The notes: generated by a model not told the origin, from the letters alone. DNA of 64,000 nucleotides from Lentzea kentuckyensis (GCF_002150765.1 NZ_MUYM01000043.1:111305-175304); one strand, 5' to 3'. Shown: positions 15,579 to 24,955, numbered from the stretch's first letter. Made by a program: numbers and translations.

Positions 15579-17050
15579 GCGGCGTTCCAGCGCAACCGGT
15601 CACCGAACTGGTCGGGGGTGGTCGCCGAGTCGATCAGCACCAGTTCGGTGGCCGCCATGGTGGCGAAGTCCCGCAACGTCTCCGGCCCGACCGCCTGGGT
15701 CAGCACGGTGTGGTGCGGGCCGCCCGCGGTGAGCCAGCACTCCGCCGACGTCGAGAGCGACGGCTCCGGCCGCCACACCGCCCGTGCGACGGGCAGCTTC
15801 GGCAGCGGCTCGTCCGGACCGACCACCTCGACCTCGTTGGCCACCAGCCGGAAGCGGTCGCCCAGGTCGGCCAGGCCGATCACCACGGCGCGGCCGGCGG
15901 CCGCGTCGAACACCAGGCGCACCGGGTCCTCCCGGTCGCCGATGTCGAGCCGGTGGATCTCGCACGACGGCACGCCGTCCGCGATCGTCGGGCACACCTC
16001 CAGCATGTGCGCGCCCAGCACCTTCGGCGTGCCCGGCCCGAAGTGGTAGGTGTAGTCCTCCATGAACGACGTGCCGCGACCCGTGCCGGCACCCATCACC
16101 TTCACCGCGGCGAGCAGCGCGGAGGTCTTCCAGTCGCCCTCACCGCCGAAGCCGTAGCCGTCGGCCATCAACCGCTGCACGGCGAGGCCCGGCAGCTGCC
16201 GCAGCCCGCCCAGGTCCTGGAAGTTCGTCGTGAACGCGCCGAACCCGCCGGCGTCCAGGAAGGACCGCAGGCCGATCTCGATGCGGGCGGCGTAACGCAG
16301 TGAGTCGTGCCGCTCCGCCCCGCGCGCCAGTTCGGGAGCGAGCCGGTAGGTCTCCGCGTAGTCGGCGACCAGCAGGTCGATGTCGGCGTCCGCCACCGCG
16401 TCCACGGCCTCGACGAGGTCGTTCACGCCGTAGGTGTTGACCGAGACGCCGAACCGCAGCTCCGCCTCGACCTTGTCGCCCTCGGTCACCGCGACGTCCC
16501 GCATGTTGTCGCCGAACCGGGCGAGCTTCAGCGAACGCAGGTGCGCGAGGCCGGCCGCCGCACGGGCCCAGCCGTCGACCCGCTCGGCCAGCTGCGGATC
16601 ACTCGCGTGGCCCGCGACCGTCTTGCGCGCCACCCCGATCCGCGTCTGCACGTACGCGAACTCGCGGTCGCCGTGCGCGGCCTGGTTGAGGTTCATGAAG
16701 TCCATGTCGATCGTGGACCACGGCAGCGCCTCGTTGAGCTGCGTGTGCAGGTGCAGCAACGGTTTGCGCAGCAGGTCGAGCCCGGTGATCCACATCTTCG
16801 CCGGCGAGAACGTGTGCATCCACGCGATCACGCCGACGCACGACGGGTCGACGTTGGCCTCCTGCATGACGGCGCGGATCGCGCCCGCGTCGGTCAGCAC
16901 CGGCTTCCACACGATCTCCGTGCTGATCCGGCCGGAGTCGGTGAGCATCCGCTGGATCTGCTGGGACTGAGCCGCGACCTGGTCGAGGGTCTCCTGGCCG
17001 TACAGGTGCTGGCTGCCCGTGAGGAACCAGATCTGGGGCTTGTCCGGCAT
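15548..17050 (-). CDS. araA: L-arabinose isomerase
   Basis: A 500-aa AraA, the usual length, converting L-arabinose to L-ribulose in the cytoplasm. It starts 'MPDKPQIWFLTGSQHLYGQE' and contains 'GVIAWMHTFSPAKMWI', 'GEGDWKTSALLAAVKVM' and 'SFMEDYTYHFGPG', all typical AraA blocks with Mn-binding Glu/His residues. The ATG at 17050 follows AAGGAGAAC. It lies 17 nt downstream of araD, making araB-araD-araA one operon. Confidence 0.97.
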   Translation of the reverse strand: MPDKPQIWFLTGSQHLYGQETLDQVAAQSQQIQRMLTDSGRISTEIVWKPVLTDAGAIRAVMQEANVDPSCVGVIAWMHTFSPAKMWITGLDLLRKPLLHLHTQLNEALPWSTIDMDFMNLNQAAHGDREFAYVQTRIGVARKTVAGHASDPQLAERVDGWARAAAGLAHLRSLKLARFGDNMRDVAVTEGDKVEAELRFGVSVNTYGVNDLVEAVDAVADADIDLLVADYAETYRLAPELARGAERHDSLRYAARIEIGLRSFLDAGGFGAFTTNFQDLGGLRQLPGLAVQRLMADGYGFGGEGDWKTSALLAAVKVMGAGTGRGTSFMEDYTYHFGPGTPKVLGAHMLEVCPTIADGVPSCEIHRLDIGDREDPVRLVFDAAAGRAVVIGLADLGDRFRLVANEVEVVGPDEPLPKLPVARAVWRPEPSLSTSAECWLTAGGPHHTVLTQAVGPETLRDFATMAATELVLIDSATTPDQFGDRLRWNAAYHRLAAGMR

Positions 17051-17067
17051 GTGTTCTCCTTCTGGGC

Positions 17068-17721
17068 TCACTGGCCGTAAACGTTCTGGTAGCGCTCGTA
17101 CAGAGCGTCGACGTGCTGCTGGTCGATCGGCTCAGCCTTGCCGAGCTGGAGTGCGAAGTGGACGGTCCGCGCGACGTCCTCCAGCATCACGGCGGACTTC
17201 ACCGCGGACTTCGCGGTCGGGCCGACCGTGAACGGTCCGTGGTTGCGCATCAGCACCGCCCGGGACCTGCTGGACTTGAGCGTCTCCACAATGCCCTGGC
17301 CGATCGAGTCGTCGCCGATCAACGCGAACGGGCCGACCGGGATCTCCCCGCCGAACTCGTCCGCGATCATCGTCAGCACGCACGGAATCGGCTCACCGCG
17401 CGCCGCCCACGCCGTGGCGTAAGGGGAATGCGTGTGCACGACACCGTTCACTTCGGGCATGTGCCGGTAGACGTAGGCGTGCGCGGCGGTGTCCGACGAC
17501 GGCGCGAACTCGCCCTCCACCAGATTGCCGTGCAGGTCGGTCACGACCATCGCGTCCGGACCGAGCTCGTCGTAGGACACGCCGGAGGGCTTGATGACCA
17601 TCAGGTCGTGACCGGGCACCCGCGCGGAGACGTTGCCCGCGGTCCAGATCACCAGTTCGTACTTGGTCAGTTCGCGGTGCAGGTCGGCGACCGTGCGGCG
17701 CAGCTCTGCCGTGGCGGACAT
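17068..17721 (-). CDS. araD: L-ribulose-5-phosphate 4-epimerase
   Basis: A 217-aa class II aldolase/AraD converting L-ribulose-5-phosphate to D-xylulose-5-phosphate. It shows 'TAGNVSARVPGHDLMVIKPS', the zinc motif HTHSPYA (two His) and a later 'VLMRNHGPFTVG' His. The start codon overlaps the araB stop by one base (TGATG). The long upstream extension in this frame reads antisense to araB and was discarded. Confidence 0.96.
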   Translation of the reverse strand: MSATAELRRTVADLHRELTKYELVIWTAGNVSARVPGHDLMVIKPSGVSYDELGPDAMVVTDLHGNLVEGEFAPSSDTAAHAYVYRHMPEVNGVVHTHSPYATAWAARGEPIPCVLTMIADEFGGEIPVGPFALIGDDSIGQGIVETLKSSRSRAVLMRNHGPFTVGPTAKSAVKSAVMLEDVARTVHFALQLGKAEPIDQQHVDALYERYQNVYGQ

Positions 17722-19406
17722 CAGTTCTTCTTCCCTTCCAACGCGTCCCGGCGGAACCTGCGCAGCCGGCGCATGACATCGTTGCCACCCCGGCCGAAGT
17801 GATCGTGCAGCTCCTGGTATTCGAGGAACAGCCGTTCGTACGCGTCGACGTTCTCCGCGATCGGCCTGAAGACGTGGCGCTGCACCGATCCCATGGCACC
17901 GGCGGCCTCGCGGATGTCCGCGAACGCGCCCGCCGCGACGGCGGCGTGCATCGCCGAGCCGAGCGCCGGCCCCTGCGCGGACCCGATGACGGACAGCGGC
18001 AGGTTCGTGACGTCGGAGTAGATCTGCATCAACAGCTTGTTCTTGATGAGCCCGCCGGCGATCACCAGCTCGGTCACCGGCACACCGGAGTCGGTGAACC
18101 CGTCGACGATCACCCGCGTGCCGAACGCCGTGGCCTCCAGCAGTGCGCGGTAGATGTCCTCGGCGCGGGTCGCGAGCGTCTGGCCGAGGACCACACCGGA
18201 CAGTTCGTGGTCGACCAGCACGGACCTGTTGCCGCTGTGCCAGTCGAGCGCGATCAGCCCGTGCTCCCCCACCGCCTGCTCGGCGGACAGTTCGGTGAGC
18301 AGCTCGTGCACGGTGAGCCCGCGTTCGCGCGCCTGCTCGTGATAGGCGGGCGGCACCTGGTTCTTCACGAACCACGCGAAGATGTCACCGACACCGCTCT
18401 GCCCGGCCTCGTAACCCCAGAGGCCCGCGACGATCCCGCCGTCGACGACGCCGCACATGCCCGGCACCTCGCGCAGCACGTCGCCGCTCATCACGTGGCA
18501 CGTGGACGTGCCCATGATCGCGACCATCTGACCGGGCTCCACGGCCTGCGCGGCCGGGGCGGTGACGTGCGCGTCGACGTTGCCGACGCTGACCGCGATG
18601 CCCTGCGGCAGACCGGTCCACGCCGCGGCCTCGGCCGTCAGGGTCCCGGCCTTGTCGCCGAGCGCGGAGAGCGGGTGGTCGAGCTTGTCGGCGACGAACT
18701 TCGTGAACGCCGGGTTCAGCGCGGCGAGGAACTCCTCGCTCGGATACGCGCCGTCCTGGTGGATGCCCTTGTAGCCGGCGGTGCAGGCGTTGCGGGTGTA
18801 CTCGCCGGTGAGCTGCCAGACGATCCAGTCGGCGGCCTCGACCCAGCGGGCCATCGCCTCGTAGACCTCGGGCGCCTCCTCCAGGACCTGCAGGCCCTTG
18901 GCGAACTCCCACTCCGAGGAGATCAGCCCGCCGTACCGCGCGAGCCACGGCTCTTTCCGTTGCGCCGCAAGCTCGTTGATGCGATCGGCCTGAGGTTGCG
19001 CGGCGTGGTGGCGCCACAGCTTGATGTAGGCGTGCGGGTTGTCCGCGAACTCCGGCAGCTCGCACAGCGGCGTCCCGTCAGAGGTCACCGGCACCATCGT
19101 GCAGGCGGTGAAGTCGGTGCCGATCCCGATCACCAGCTCGGGCGCGACCCCGGCAGCCTCGACCGCTTGCGGGACGGCGGTCCGCAGCACGTCGACGTAG
19201 TCGGAAGGCACCTGCAACGCCCATTCGGGCGGCAACACCTTGCCCGACCCTGGCAGCGCGCGGTCCACTACACCGTGGCCGTAGTCGTGCACCGCGGTGC
19301 CGAGCTCGGCACCGTCCCGGACGCGGACGACCACCGCGCGACCGGACAGCGTGCCGAAGTCGACGCCCACCACACAGGCGTCGGGATGGATCGTCTTGTC
19401 AGTCAC
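17721..19406 (-). CDS. araB: Ribulokinase
   Basis: A 561-aa FGGY-family kinase phosphorylating L-ribulose. It carries 'VVGVDFGTLSGRAVVV' (phosphate-1), 'IGIGTDFTACTMVPV', 'MGTSTCHVM' and 'LVIAGGLIKNKLLMQIYSDV', the AraB pattern. GTG 19406 is chosen because it starts just before the phosphate-1 strand. There is no Shine-Dalgarno; a predicted promoter places transcription initiation at or next to this GTG, suggesting a leaderless message. First gene of araB-araD-araA. Confidence 0.95.
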   Translation of the reverse strand: MTDKTIHPDACVVGVDFGTLSGRAVVVRVRDGAELGTAVHDYGHGVVDRALPGSGKVLPPEWALQVPSDYVDVLRTAVPQAVEAAGVAPELVIGIGTDFTACTMVPVTSDGTPLCELPEFADNPHAYIKLWRHHAAQPQADRINELAAQRKEPWLARYGGLISSEWEFAKGLQVLEEAPEVYEAMARWVEAADWIVWQLTGEYTRNACTAGYKGIHQDGAYPSEEFLAALNPAFTKFVADKLDHPLSALGDKAGTLTAEAAAWTGLPQGIAVSVGNVDAHVTAPAAQAVEPGQMVAIMGTSTCHVMSGDVLREVPGMCGVVDGGIVAGLWGYEAGQSGVGDIFAWFVKNQVPPAYHEQARERGLTVHELLTELSAEQAVGEHGLIALDWHSGNRSVLVDHELSGVVLGQTLATRAEDIYRALLEATAFGTRVIVDGFTDSGVPVTELVIAGGLIKNKLLMQIYSDVTNLPLSVIGSAQGPALGSAMHAAVAAGAFADIREAAGAMGSVQRHVFRPIAENVDAYERLFLEYQELHDHFGRGGNDVMRRLRRFRRDALEGKKN

Positions 19407-19412
19407 GCCCTG

Positions 19413-19441
19413 AGTGTTATCGCTAACATTCCGCCCGTCAA
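19413..19441 (-). promoter_or_regulatory. Predicted araB promoter (probably leaderless)
   Basis: TTGACG (19441-19436), 16-17-nt spacer, and TAACAC or AACACT as -10. The predicted initiation point falls at about 19405-19407, the GTG of araB. The LacI-type operator occupies the spacer and -10. Confidence 0.5.
19415..19428. promoter_or_regulatory. LacI-type operator, site 3 (araB)
   Basis: TGTTATCGCTAACA, one mismatch to TGTKAGCGNTMACA, located 9-22 nt before the araB start and covering the predicted -10. Confidence 0.7.
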
Positions 19442-19625
19442 GATGCGGGCCGAACGTCGTGAAACCCGTGATGAACCGCAGGATGCCCACCAGAGTGAAC
19501 GCACGACAAAACACCCGGTCGGCGGATCGCCTTCCCGCCCCTGGACCACCACCCGCCAGCTCACCGTTCGAGTGAACCAACGCCGCAGCCAGCACGCTCC
19601 GCAGTCCCCGCCCCGCCTGCCAGCG

Positions 19626-19679
19626 GGCACGCGGGGCCCTTTTGTCCGCTTCAGCGGTACGCGGGGTCCCCGCGTACCC
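19626..19679. repeat. Palindromic ACGCGGGG repeat cluster
   Basis: It contains GCACGCGGGGCCC followed by a perfect 10-bp stem (19656-19665 with 19669-19678, GGTACGCGGG). Three ACGCGGGG copies in direct and inverted orientation can fold alternatively. A closely similar hairpin lies inside the NRPS gene at 48590-48641. There is no U-tract, so an extragenic repetitive element is as likely as a terminator. Confidence 0.55.
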
Positions 19680-19857
19680 AAAAATGAGGCTGATGGGGTT
19701 TGCGTGAGTGAACGGGCGCCACTGTCCACACAGGCTCGGTACCGCGTCCCTGGTCGCTGCCCGACGGATCACCACACGACCCGTCCCGCACCTGTCTCAG
19801 GGAACGCTCCGGACCCCGGCCGGCACGTGGCCGGCCGGGGTCCGAGATGCCCGCCGA

Positions 19858-20871
19858 TCAGGACGGGAACGCCACGCTCTCCCGCCGCACCAGCACCGGC
19901 GCGACGGTCCTTCTCGACGGGACGGACTCGCCCTCGATGACCTGCTCGAGCAGCATCCCGAGCGTTTCCCGTGCCACCGCGGCGAAGTCCGGGCGGACCG
20001 TGGTGAGCGGCGGGATGAAGTAGGCGGCTTCCGGCACGTCGTCGAAGCCGACCACGCTGACGTCGTGCGGCACCCGCCGGCCGCGCTCGTGCATGGCCCG
20101 CAGCACGCCCAGCGCGAGGTGGTCGTTGGACGCGAACACGGCCGTGACCTCGGGCATCCGCGCCAGCATCTGGCCCGCCTTGTAGCCGGCGGCGGCGCTC
20201 CAATCAGCTGCCACCACCGGCGGCACCTCGGCGTTCACGGCTTCCAGCGCGCGCCGCCAGCCGTCTACCCGGCCGGCCGCGTCGAACCAGTCCTGGGGGC
20301 CCGACACGTGCCAGACGGTCTGGTGTCCCGCCTCCAGCAGGTGGGTGGTGGCCTCGAACGCACCGGCCGCCTGGTCGACGGTGACCAACGGCGTCCGGCG
20401 GTCCGGGTCACCGTCCACAGTCACCAGTGGCAGGCCGGCCGGCACGTCGGCGAGCGCGTCGGCGGCGGAGGCGTTCGGCGCGATCACCACGATGCCGGCC
20501 ACGCGCTGGTCCCGGTGCCGTTCGACAGCGGCCGCTATCGACTCGCGGTCCAGCACCTTCACCCGGCCGACGCTCACCGCGAACCCGGCCTCGCCCGCCG
20601 CCTCCTCGAAGGCGGACAGGAGAGAGGCCGGGCCGTACAGCGTCGAGTTCTGCGCCACCACGCCGATCAACTGCGTCTTGCCGGTGACCAACGCCCGTGC
20701 CGCCCGGTTGGGCCGGTAGCCCAGTTCCTTGATGGCGGCGCGAACCCGCAGGCGGGTCTGCTCACGGACGTTCGGGTGGTCGTTGAGGACACGCGAAACC
20801 GTCTGGTGGGACACCCCGGCGAGGCGGGCGACGTCGGTCATCGCGGGGTCGCGCTGGGTCTTCTGATCCAC
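19858..20871 (-). CDS. LacI-family transcriptional repressor of the arabinose regulon
   Basis: A 337-aa LacI protein. The N-terminal HTH reads 'MTDVARLAGVSHQTVSRVLN' and the hinge 'LGYRPNRAARAL'. The periplasmic-binding-like ligand domain spans about 65-335 and ends with 'DDVPEAAYFIPPLTTVRPDF'. The GTG at 20871 has GGAG 7 nt upstream. It sits next to araBDA and GH43/GH51 and has a matching operator before its own gene (20905-20918), so it is the best candidate reader of the seven TGTKAGCGNTMACA sites. The inducer is probably L-arabinose or an arabino-oligosaccharide (inference). Confidence 0.93.
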   Translation of the reverse strand: MDQKTQRDPAMTDVARLAGVSHQTVSRVLNDHPNVREQTRLRVRAAIKELGYRPNRAARALVTGKTQLIGVVAQNSTLYGPASLLSAFEEAAGEAGFAVSVGRVKVLDRESIAAAVERHRDQRVAGIVVIAPNASAADALADVPAGLPLVTVDGDPDRRTPLVTVDQAAGAFEATTHLLEAGHQTVWHVSGPQDWFDAAGRVDGWRRALEAVNAEVPPVVAADWSAAAGYKAGQMLARMPEVTAVFASNDHLALGVLRAMHERGRRVPHDVSVVGFDDVPEAAYFIPPLTTVRPDFAAVARETLGMLLEQVIEGESVPSRRTVAPVLVRRESVAFPS

Positions 20872-20904
20872 GGACGGGCTCCGATCCTTTGGTCTAGACC
20901 GAGA

Positions 20905-20918
20905 TGTTAGCGATCACA
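20905..20918. promoter_or_regulatory. LacI-type operator, site 4 (lacI autoregulation)
   Basis: TGTTAGCGATCACA, an exact match to the consensus, 34 nt upstream of the regulator's start codon. Confidence 0.7.
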
Positions 20919-20954
20919 TGTGTCGGTCCTGTTGCAGCGCACCCATTGTGACGC

Positions 20955-22394
20955 CTATTCGAGCCGGAACGTCGCACGTCGGCGCGCGTCGCGGTCGTTT
21001 CCGGGGCTGGCGACCACCAGTCTGCCCCGATCTTGGATGAGATAAGAATTTGCTCCAACATTCAACGAGATCGCCTTGTTGTCAGCGAGTCCTGGCACGC
21101 GCGTGAAGCTCGTCGCGCGACCGTAGGCGTCCGTGTCCTCGTACGGGTCGATACGGATCACATCGCCGTCGACGCGCACGTACCGGTCCGGGAAGTTCAC
21201 CGACTGCAGCGCGACCGTGCCGGCGCCCAGAAAGCCCGGCACGAAGCGGAACTGCGAGTCGGCCAGCTCGCGGATGTTGCCGTCGAACCGCAGCCGGTAC
21301 TCGTAGTGCCGCACGTGCAGACCGTCCAACGTGGCCAGCCGCACGATCGGGCCGCCCTTGCCGACCGGGACGCCGAAACTCGGTGTGCCGTCGTCGTTCC
21401 AGTACACCCGCTGCACGCGCGTGTGCCGGTTGGGGTCGAACAGCGGGTCACCGACGATGTCGCGGTAGTCGCGTGCGTGATAGACGAGCACGTCCATCGA
21501 ACCGACCGTGGTGAACGAGTTGTGCCCCGGCCCGTACTGCGACGTCGGCGCGTTCGTGGTGAAGACCGGCTGAGCCGACTTGGTCCACGAACGGGCGTCG
21601 AGCAGGTTCGCGTTCTCGTCGGCGGTCAGCAGACCCATGCAGTACCGGGCGTCGGTGGCGCTCGCCGAGAACGTGACGAACACCCGGCCGTTGCGGATCA
21701 GCACCGCCGGCCCCTCGTTCACCCGGAAACCCTGCACCTCCCACGACGCGGTGGGTGTCGCGATGCGCACGGGCGTCGTCTTCAACGCCAGCGGCGAGGC
21801 CATCTCCGCGATGTAGAGGTTGGTGCCGGACCCGACCGCGGGGTCGTTCTGCGCCCACAGGAAGTAGCGCTTCCCGCGGTGCGCGAACGTGGTCGCGTCC
21901 AGCGTGAACGTGTCCAGATGCGTCACGATCTGGCCGCGCAGCACCCAGCCGTCCGCACGCGGGTCGGCGTTGGGCGACTCCAGCACGTAGGTGCGGATGC
22001 GGAACGGCTCGTCCTTGTCCCCGGCGGCGAAGTAGATGTACCACTTGCCGTCGATGCGGTGCAGTTCGGGCGCCCAGATGTAGCCGCCCATCTTGCCCGA
22101 CGCCGGGCGGCGCCAGACCGTCCGCTCGCGCGCGGCGGTCAGACCGTCCAGCGTGGACGCACCGCGCACGACGATCCGGTCGTACTCCGGCACGGACCCG
22201 GTCAGGTAGTACATGCCGTCGGTCGGCGGCGTGATGAACGGGTCGGCGCGCTGCTCGACCAGCGGGCTGCGGGTCGGCAGTTCGGCGGGCGGTTCCGGCG
22301 CGGCCACGACAGGGGCGGAGGCCGCGAGACCCAGAGTTCCGGTGGCGGCGAGCACGCCGCCGGTGCCCAGCAGCAGGGATCTGCGGTCGATCAC
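20955..22394 (-). CDS. Secreted GH43 arabinofuranosidase/arabinanase with AbfB (CBM42) domain
   Basis: A 479-aa Tat-exported enzyme ('IDRRSLLLGTGG'). The five-bladed propeller shows the GH43 triad: D51 ('RADPFITPP'), D166 ('FTLDATTF') and E227 ('VNEGPAVL'). The C-terminal third (about 340-479) is an AbfB/CBM42 arabinose-binding trefoil ('VRLATLDGLHVRHYEYRLRF', 'SLNVGANSYLIQ'). It should release arabinose from arabinan or arabinogalactan side chains. The GTG start at 22394 overlaps the GH51 stop by 4 nt (GTGA) and has GGAG 6 nt upstream, so the two enzymes are co-translated. Confidence 0.9.
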   Translation of the reverse strand: MIDRRSLLLGTGGVLAATGTLGLAASAPVVAAPEPPAELPTRSPLVEQRADPFITPPTDGMYYLTGSVPEYDRIVVRGASTLDGLTAARERTVWRRPASGKMGGYIWAPELHRIDGKWYIYFAAGDKDEPFRIRTYVLESPNADPRADGWVLRGQIVTHLDTFTLDATTFAHRGKRYFLWAQNDPAVGSGTNLYIAEMASPLALKTTPVRIATPTASWEVQGFRVNEGPAVLIRNGRVFVTFSASATDARYCMGLLTADENANLLDARSWTKSAQPVFTTNAPTSQYGPGHNSFTTVGSMDVLVYHARDYRDIVGDPLFDPNRHTRVQRVYWNDDGTPSFGVPVGKGGPIVRLATLDGLHVRHYEYRLRFDGNIRELADSQFRFVPGFLGAGTVALQSVNFPDRYVRVDGDVIRIDPYEDTDAYGRATSFTRVPGLADNKAISLNVGANSYLIQDRGRLVVASPGNDRDARRRATFRLE

Positions 22395-24868
22395 TTGCGG
22401 CTCCTGTCCTTGACGCGGAACACCGTGATGGAGTTCGGCGGGAACGTGTAGGTGAACGCGGTGCGCACGCTGATCTGCGACGTTCGCGGCTTGATCGGCT
22501 GGGCGAACTCGGTGTTGACGTCGTCCGGCCGTCCCTGCAGGACGGTCACGCGCGCGGTCGACGCCACCGGCAGGCCGAGGTCGATGCTGGTCTTGGCGGC
22601 GTTGTCCTGGGCGTTGACGACCTTGACGATCAGCTCGCCCGTCGCGTTGTCCCTGGTCACGACCTGCCGGAACGGTTCCACGCGCGAGTCGTCGTTGAAC
22701 TCGCCCCACTTCTGCCCGTCGAGGAACAGCGCGACGTGGCGTCCGCGCACCTCGACGCGCACGTCGTAGGTGCGGCCCGTTTCGATGCTGGTGTTGTTGG
22801 TCATCAGCGTGCTCTTGGCGCCGGCCACGGACTTCTCCACGGCGGACTGGGTGTTGTTCCAGCCGCCGAGGTTCCACCAGTAGAAGTTGCCGGTGTCCCG
22901 CACGCCGAACGCGACGAGGAAGCCCTCACGCCCGGACTGCTTGGTGGCCTTGAGGTTGAGCGTGTAGTCGCGCCAGTCCCGCGAGCCCGCGGTGACGAGG
23001 GTGTTCTCGGCGGCGGCGTCGGACTGGACGTAGGCGCCGTTCACGACTTTCCAGATGCCCTTGTCGCCCTTGGTCCACTGCGCGTCGGTGCCGGAGAAGT
23101 CGTCGCTGAACAGCTGCTGACCGGCCGCGCTGGTGACCTTCACGTCGTCGTACGACGCCGCGGTGGCCCACGTCGAGAGGCCGATCGCGCCCGTGATCGG
23201 GCCCTGGGTCGACGGCGTGGCGGACGCGGTGCTGGGCACGACCTGGTCGCCCACGTTGTTCATGAACAGCTTCTGCGTCTCGTAGCTCGCCGAGCCCCAC
23301 GACGCGTGGTTGTTGAACCAGATCATGTCCGGCTTCCACTGGACGTAGTCCTCGTTGGACAGCAGTGGCGCGTAGGAGGCGAGCTTCACGACGTCGGCGT
23401 TGCGTTCGAGGCCCGTCATGTACGCGGCTTCGCTCAGCGCGTTGAAGTACTTGTTGTCCAGGGAGGCGTACTCACCGAGGAACACCTTGGGACCGTTGCG
23501 GTCGTAGGAGTCGTACCGGTTGTTGTTCTCCAGGAACCACGACGGGCTGTTGTAGTAGTGCTCGTCGATCATCTTCGTGCCGGCCTGCTTGTTGAGCTGC
23601 CACAGCCGGTCGAACGTGCTACCGGTGTCGTCCGGGCCGGAGTTGCCGACGACGGTGATGTCCGGGTACTTGGCGTTGATCGCCTTGCGGAACTCGGTGA
23701 AGCGGGCGAAGTACTCGTCCGGCAGGTTCTCCTCGTTGCCGACGGCGAGGTGGGTCAGCTTGAACGGCTTGGGGTGCCCCATCTCGGCGCGCTTGCGGCC
23801 CCAGGTGGAGTCGGCGGGGCCGTTCGCGAACTCGATCAGGTCGAGCGTGTCCTGGATGTGCCGCTGCAGCAACGCGGGGTCGTTCGTGGCCTGGTTCTGG
23901 CCGCAGCCGGTGACCAGCGCGGGCAGGACGGGCAGCGGCATGGCGCCCATGTCCTCGCTGAACTGGAAGTACTCGTAGTAGCCGAGGCCGTAGGACTGGT
24001 TGTAGCCCCAGAAGTTCCAGTTCGTCGCACGCTGCTCGACCGGGCCGATGGTGTCCTTCCACTGGTACGAACGGCGGCGCTCGTAGTTCGGCGCGTCGTA
24101 GCCGTAGTGGCTGCCGGTGTTGACCAGGCAGCCGCCGGGGAAGCGGACGAAGCCGGGCTTCAGGGCGGCGATCTTCTCGGCGAGGTCGCGGCGCAGGCCG
24201 TGGCCCTTGTAGGTGTCCTGCGGCATCAGCGAGATCATGTCGAGACGCAGGGTCCCGGTGCCGCCGCCGGTGACCAGCAGGCGACCTGTCGTGGTGGACT
24301 TCCTCGCGCGGACGCTGCCGGTGTAGCGGGCCCAGCCGTCGCCCTTGACCTGGACCTTCACCGCGTCGCCGAGCGGATTCCCGGCCGGGTCGGTGATGGT
24401 GGCGGTGAGGGGGACGCTGCTCTGATCGGTCCGCGCCCAGACGGAGAAGTCGTAACGCTGCCCCTCCTGGACGGCGATACCGCTGTTATAACCCGAATTG
24501 ATGACGCCGGCGGGCAGGCCGAGCCTGAGGTAACGGCGGTTGCGCTCGTTCATCCGGCCGCTGTCGTCGATCACGTCTACGGTGCCGCTGTGCGGCGCCC
24601 ACGCAGTCAGGCCGGTGTAGGCCGCGTTGTCGGCCTTGTCGTACTCGAACGACCGGTTCTGGACGAGCTCGGCGTAGAGGCCACCGTCGGCCGCGCGGTT
24701 GATGTCCTCGAAGAAAACGCCGTACATCGTGTCGTCGATCGACGCACCCTTCTTGGTGGCGTCGACCTTCAGGGTGTAGTCGGTCTCAGCCGCCGCTCCC
24801 GAACCGGGAACGGCGGCGAGCAGGGAGGCCGCGAGTGCGGCGGACAACAGAACGTGCCTCGGGGACAT
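22391..24868 (-). CDS. Secreted GH51 alpha-L-arabinofuranosidase
   Basis: An 825-aa exported enzyme (signal to about residue 25). The barrel carries the acid/base E379 in 'VGNEENLPDEY' and the nucleophile E466 in 'FLGEYASLD'; 'MYGVFFEDINRAADGGLYAE' is the GH51 N-terminal signature. A CBM4/9-like sandwich is inserted at about 80-210. A concanavalin-like LamG/DUF1080-type region (about 575-730) precedes the C-terminal GH51 beta-domain, so it is longer than typical intracellular GH51. It removes arabinose branches from arabinoxylan or arabinogalactan. The ATG at 24868 is the first with an upstream GGAG. Two operators lie in its promoter. Confidence 0.92.
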   Translation of the reverse strand: MSPRHVLLSAALAASLLAAVPGSGAAAETDYTLKVDATKKGASIDDTMYGVFFEDINRAADGGLYAELVQNRSFEYDKADNAAYTGLTAWAPHSGTVDVIDDSGRMNERNRRYLRLGLPAGVINSGYNSGIAVQEGQRYDFSVWARTDQSSVPLTATITDPAGNPLGDAVKVQVKGDGWARYTGSVRARKSTTTGRLLVTGGGTGTLRLDMISLMPQDTYKGHGLRRDLAEKIAALKPGFVRFPGGCLVNTGSHYGYDAPNYERRRSYQWKDTIGPVEQRATNWNFWGYNQSYGLGYYEYFQFSEDMGAMPLPVLPALVTGCGQNQATNDPALLQRHIQDTLDLIEFANGPADSTWGRKRAEMGHPKPFKLTHLAVGNEENLPDEYFARFTEFRKAINAKYPDITVVGNSGPDDTGSTFDRLWQLNKQAGTKMIDEHYYNSPSWFLENNNRYDSYDRNGPKVFLGEYASLDNKYFNALSEAAYMTGLERNADVVKLASYAPLLSNEDYVQWKPDMIWFNNHASWGSASYETQKLFMNNVGDQVVPSTASATPSTQGPITGAIGLSTWATAASYDDVKVTSAAGQQLFSDDFSGTDAQWTKGDKGIWKVVNGAYVQSDAAAENTLVTAGSRDWRDYTLNLKATKQSGREGFLVAFGVRDTGNFYWWNLGGWNNTQSAVEKSVAGAKSTLMTNNTSIETGRTYDVRVEVRGRHVALFLDGQKWGEFNDDSRVEPFRQVVTRDNATGELIVKVVNAQDNAAKTSIDLGLPVASTARVTVLQGRPDDVNTEFAQPIKPRTSQISVRTAFTYTFPPNSITVFRVKDRSRK

Positions 24869-24908
24869 TGGGTTTGAGCTCCCGGCGTTCGCAGGTGTTC
24901 GCAGCAAA

Positions 24909-24922
24909 AGTGAGCGCTAACA
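24909..24922. promoter_or_regulatory. LacI-type operator, site 5 (GH51)
   Basis: AGTGAGCGCTAACA, one mismatch to TGTKAGCGNTMACA. It overlaps the predicted -10 of the GH51-GH43 operon. Confidence 0.7.
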
Positions 24923-24947
24923 TACGACCGCCACCAGGTCAGGTCAA
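24919..24947 (-). promoter_or_regulatory. Predicted GH51-GH43 promoter
   Basis: TTGACC (24947-24942), 17-nt spacer, TATGTT (24924-24919), the best -35/-10 pair in the sugar region. Operators cover both hexamers. Confidence 0.6.
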
Positions 24948-24955
24948 CGCTCACA
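24942..24955. promoter_or_regulatory. LacI-type operator, weaker site 6
   Basis: GGTCAACGCTCACA shares the CG centre and the right half-site of the consensus and covers the GH51 -35 box. It is the poorest match of the seven. Confidence 0.45.

Larger units (their letters stand above)
19407..19857. other. 451-bp araB-lacI intergenic region
   Basis: It contains the araB promoter and operator (19413-19441) and a palindromic repeat cluster (19626-19679). The rest (about 19442-19625 and 19680-19857) shows no convincing gene in either strand: open frames here are short, without ribosome sites or recognisable protein sequence. Confidence 0.6.

Noticed and set aside
17722..18375. N-terminal extension of araD into araB
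   Set aside because: The added residues are antisense-like Arg/Ala/Gly sequence; the true start at 17721 coincides with the araB stop and the AraD N-terminus.
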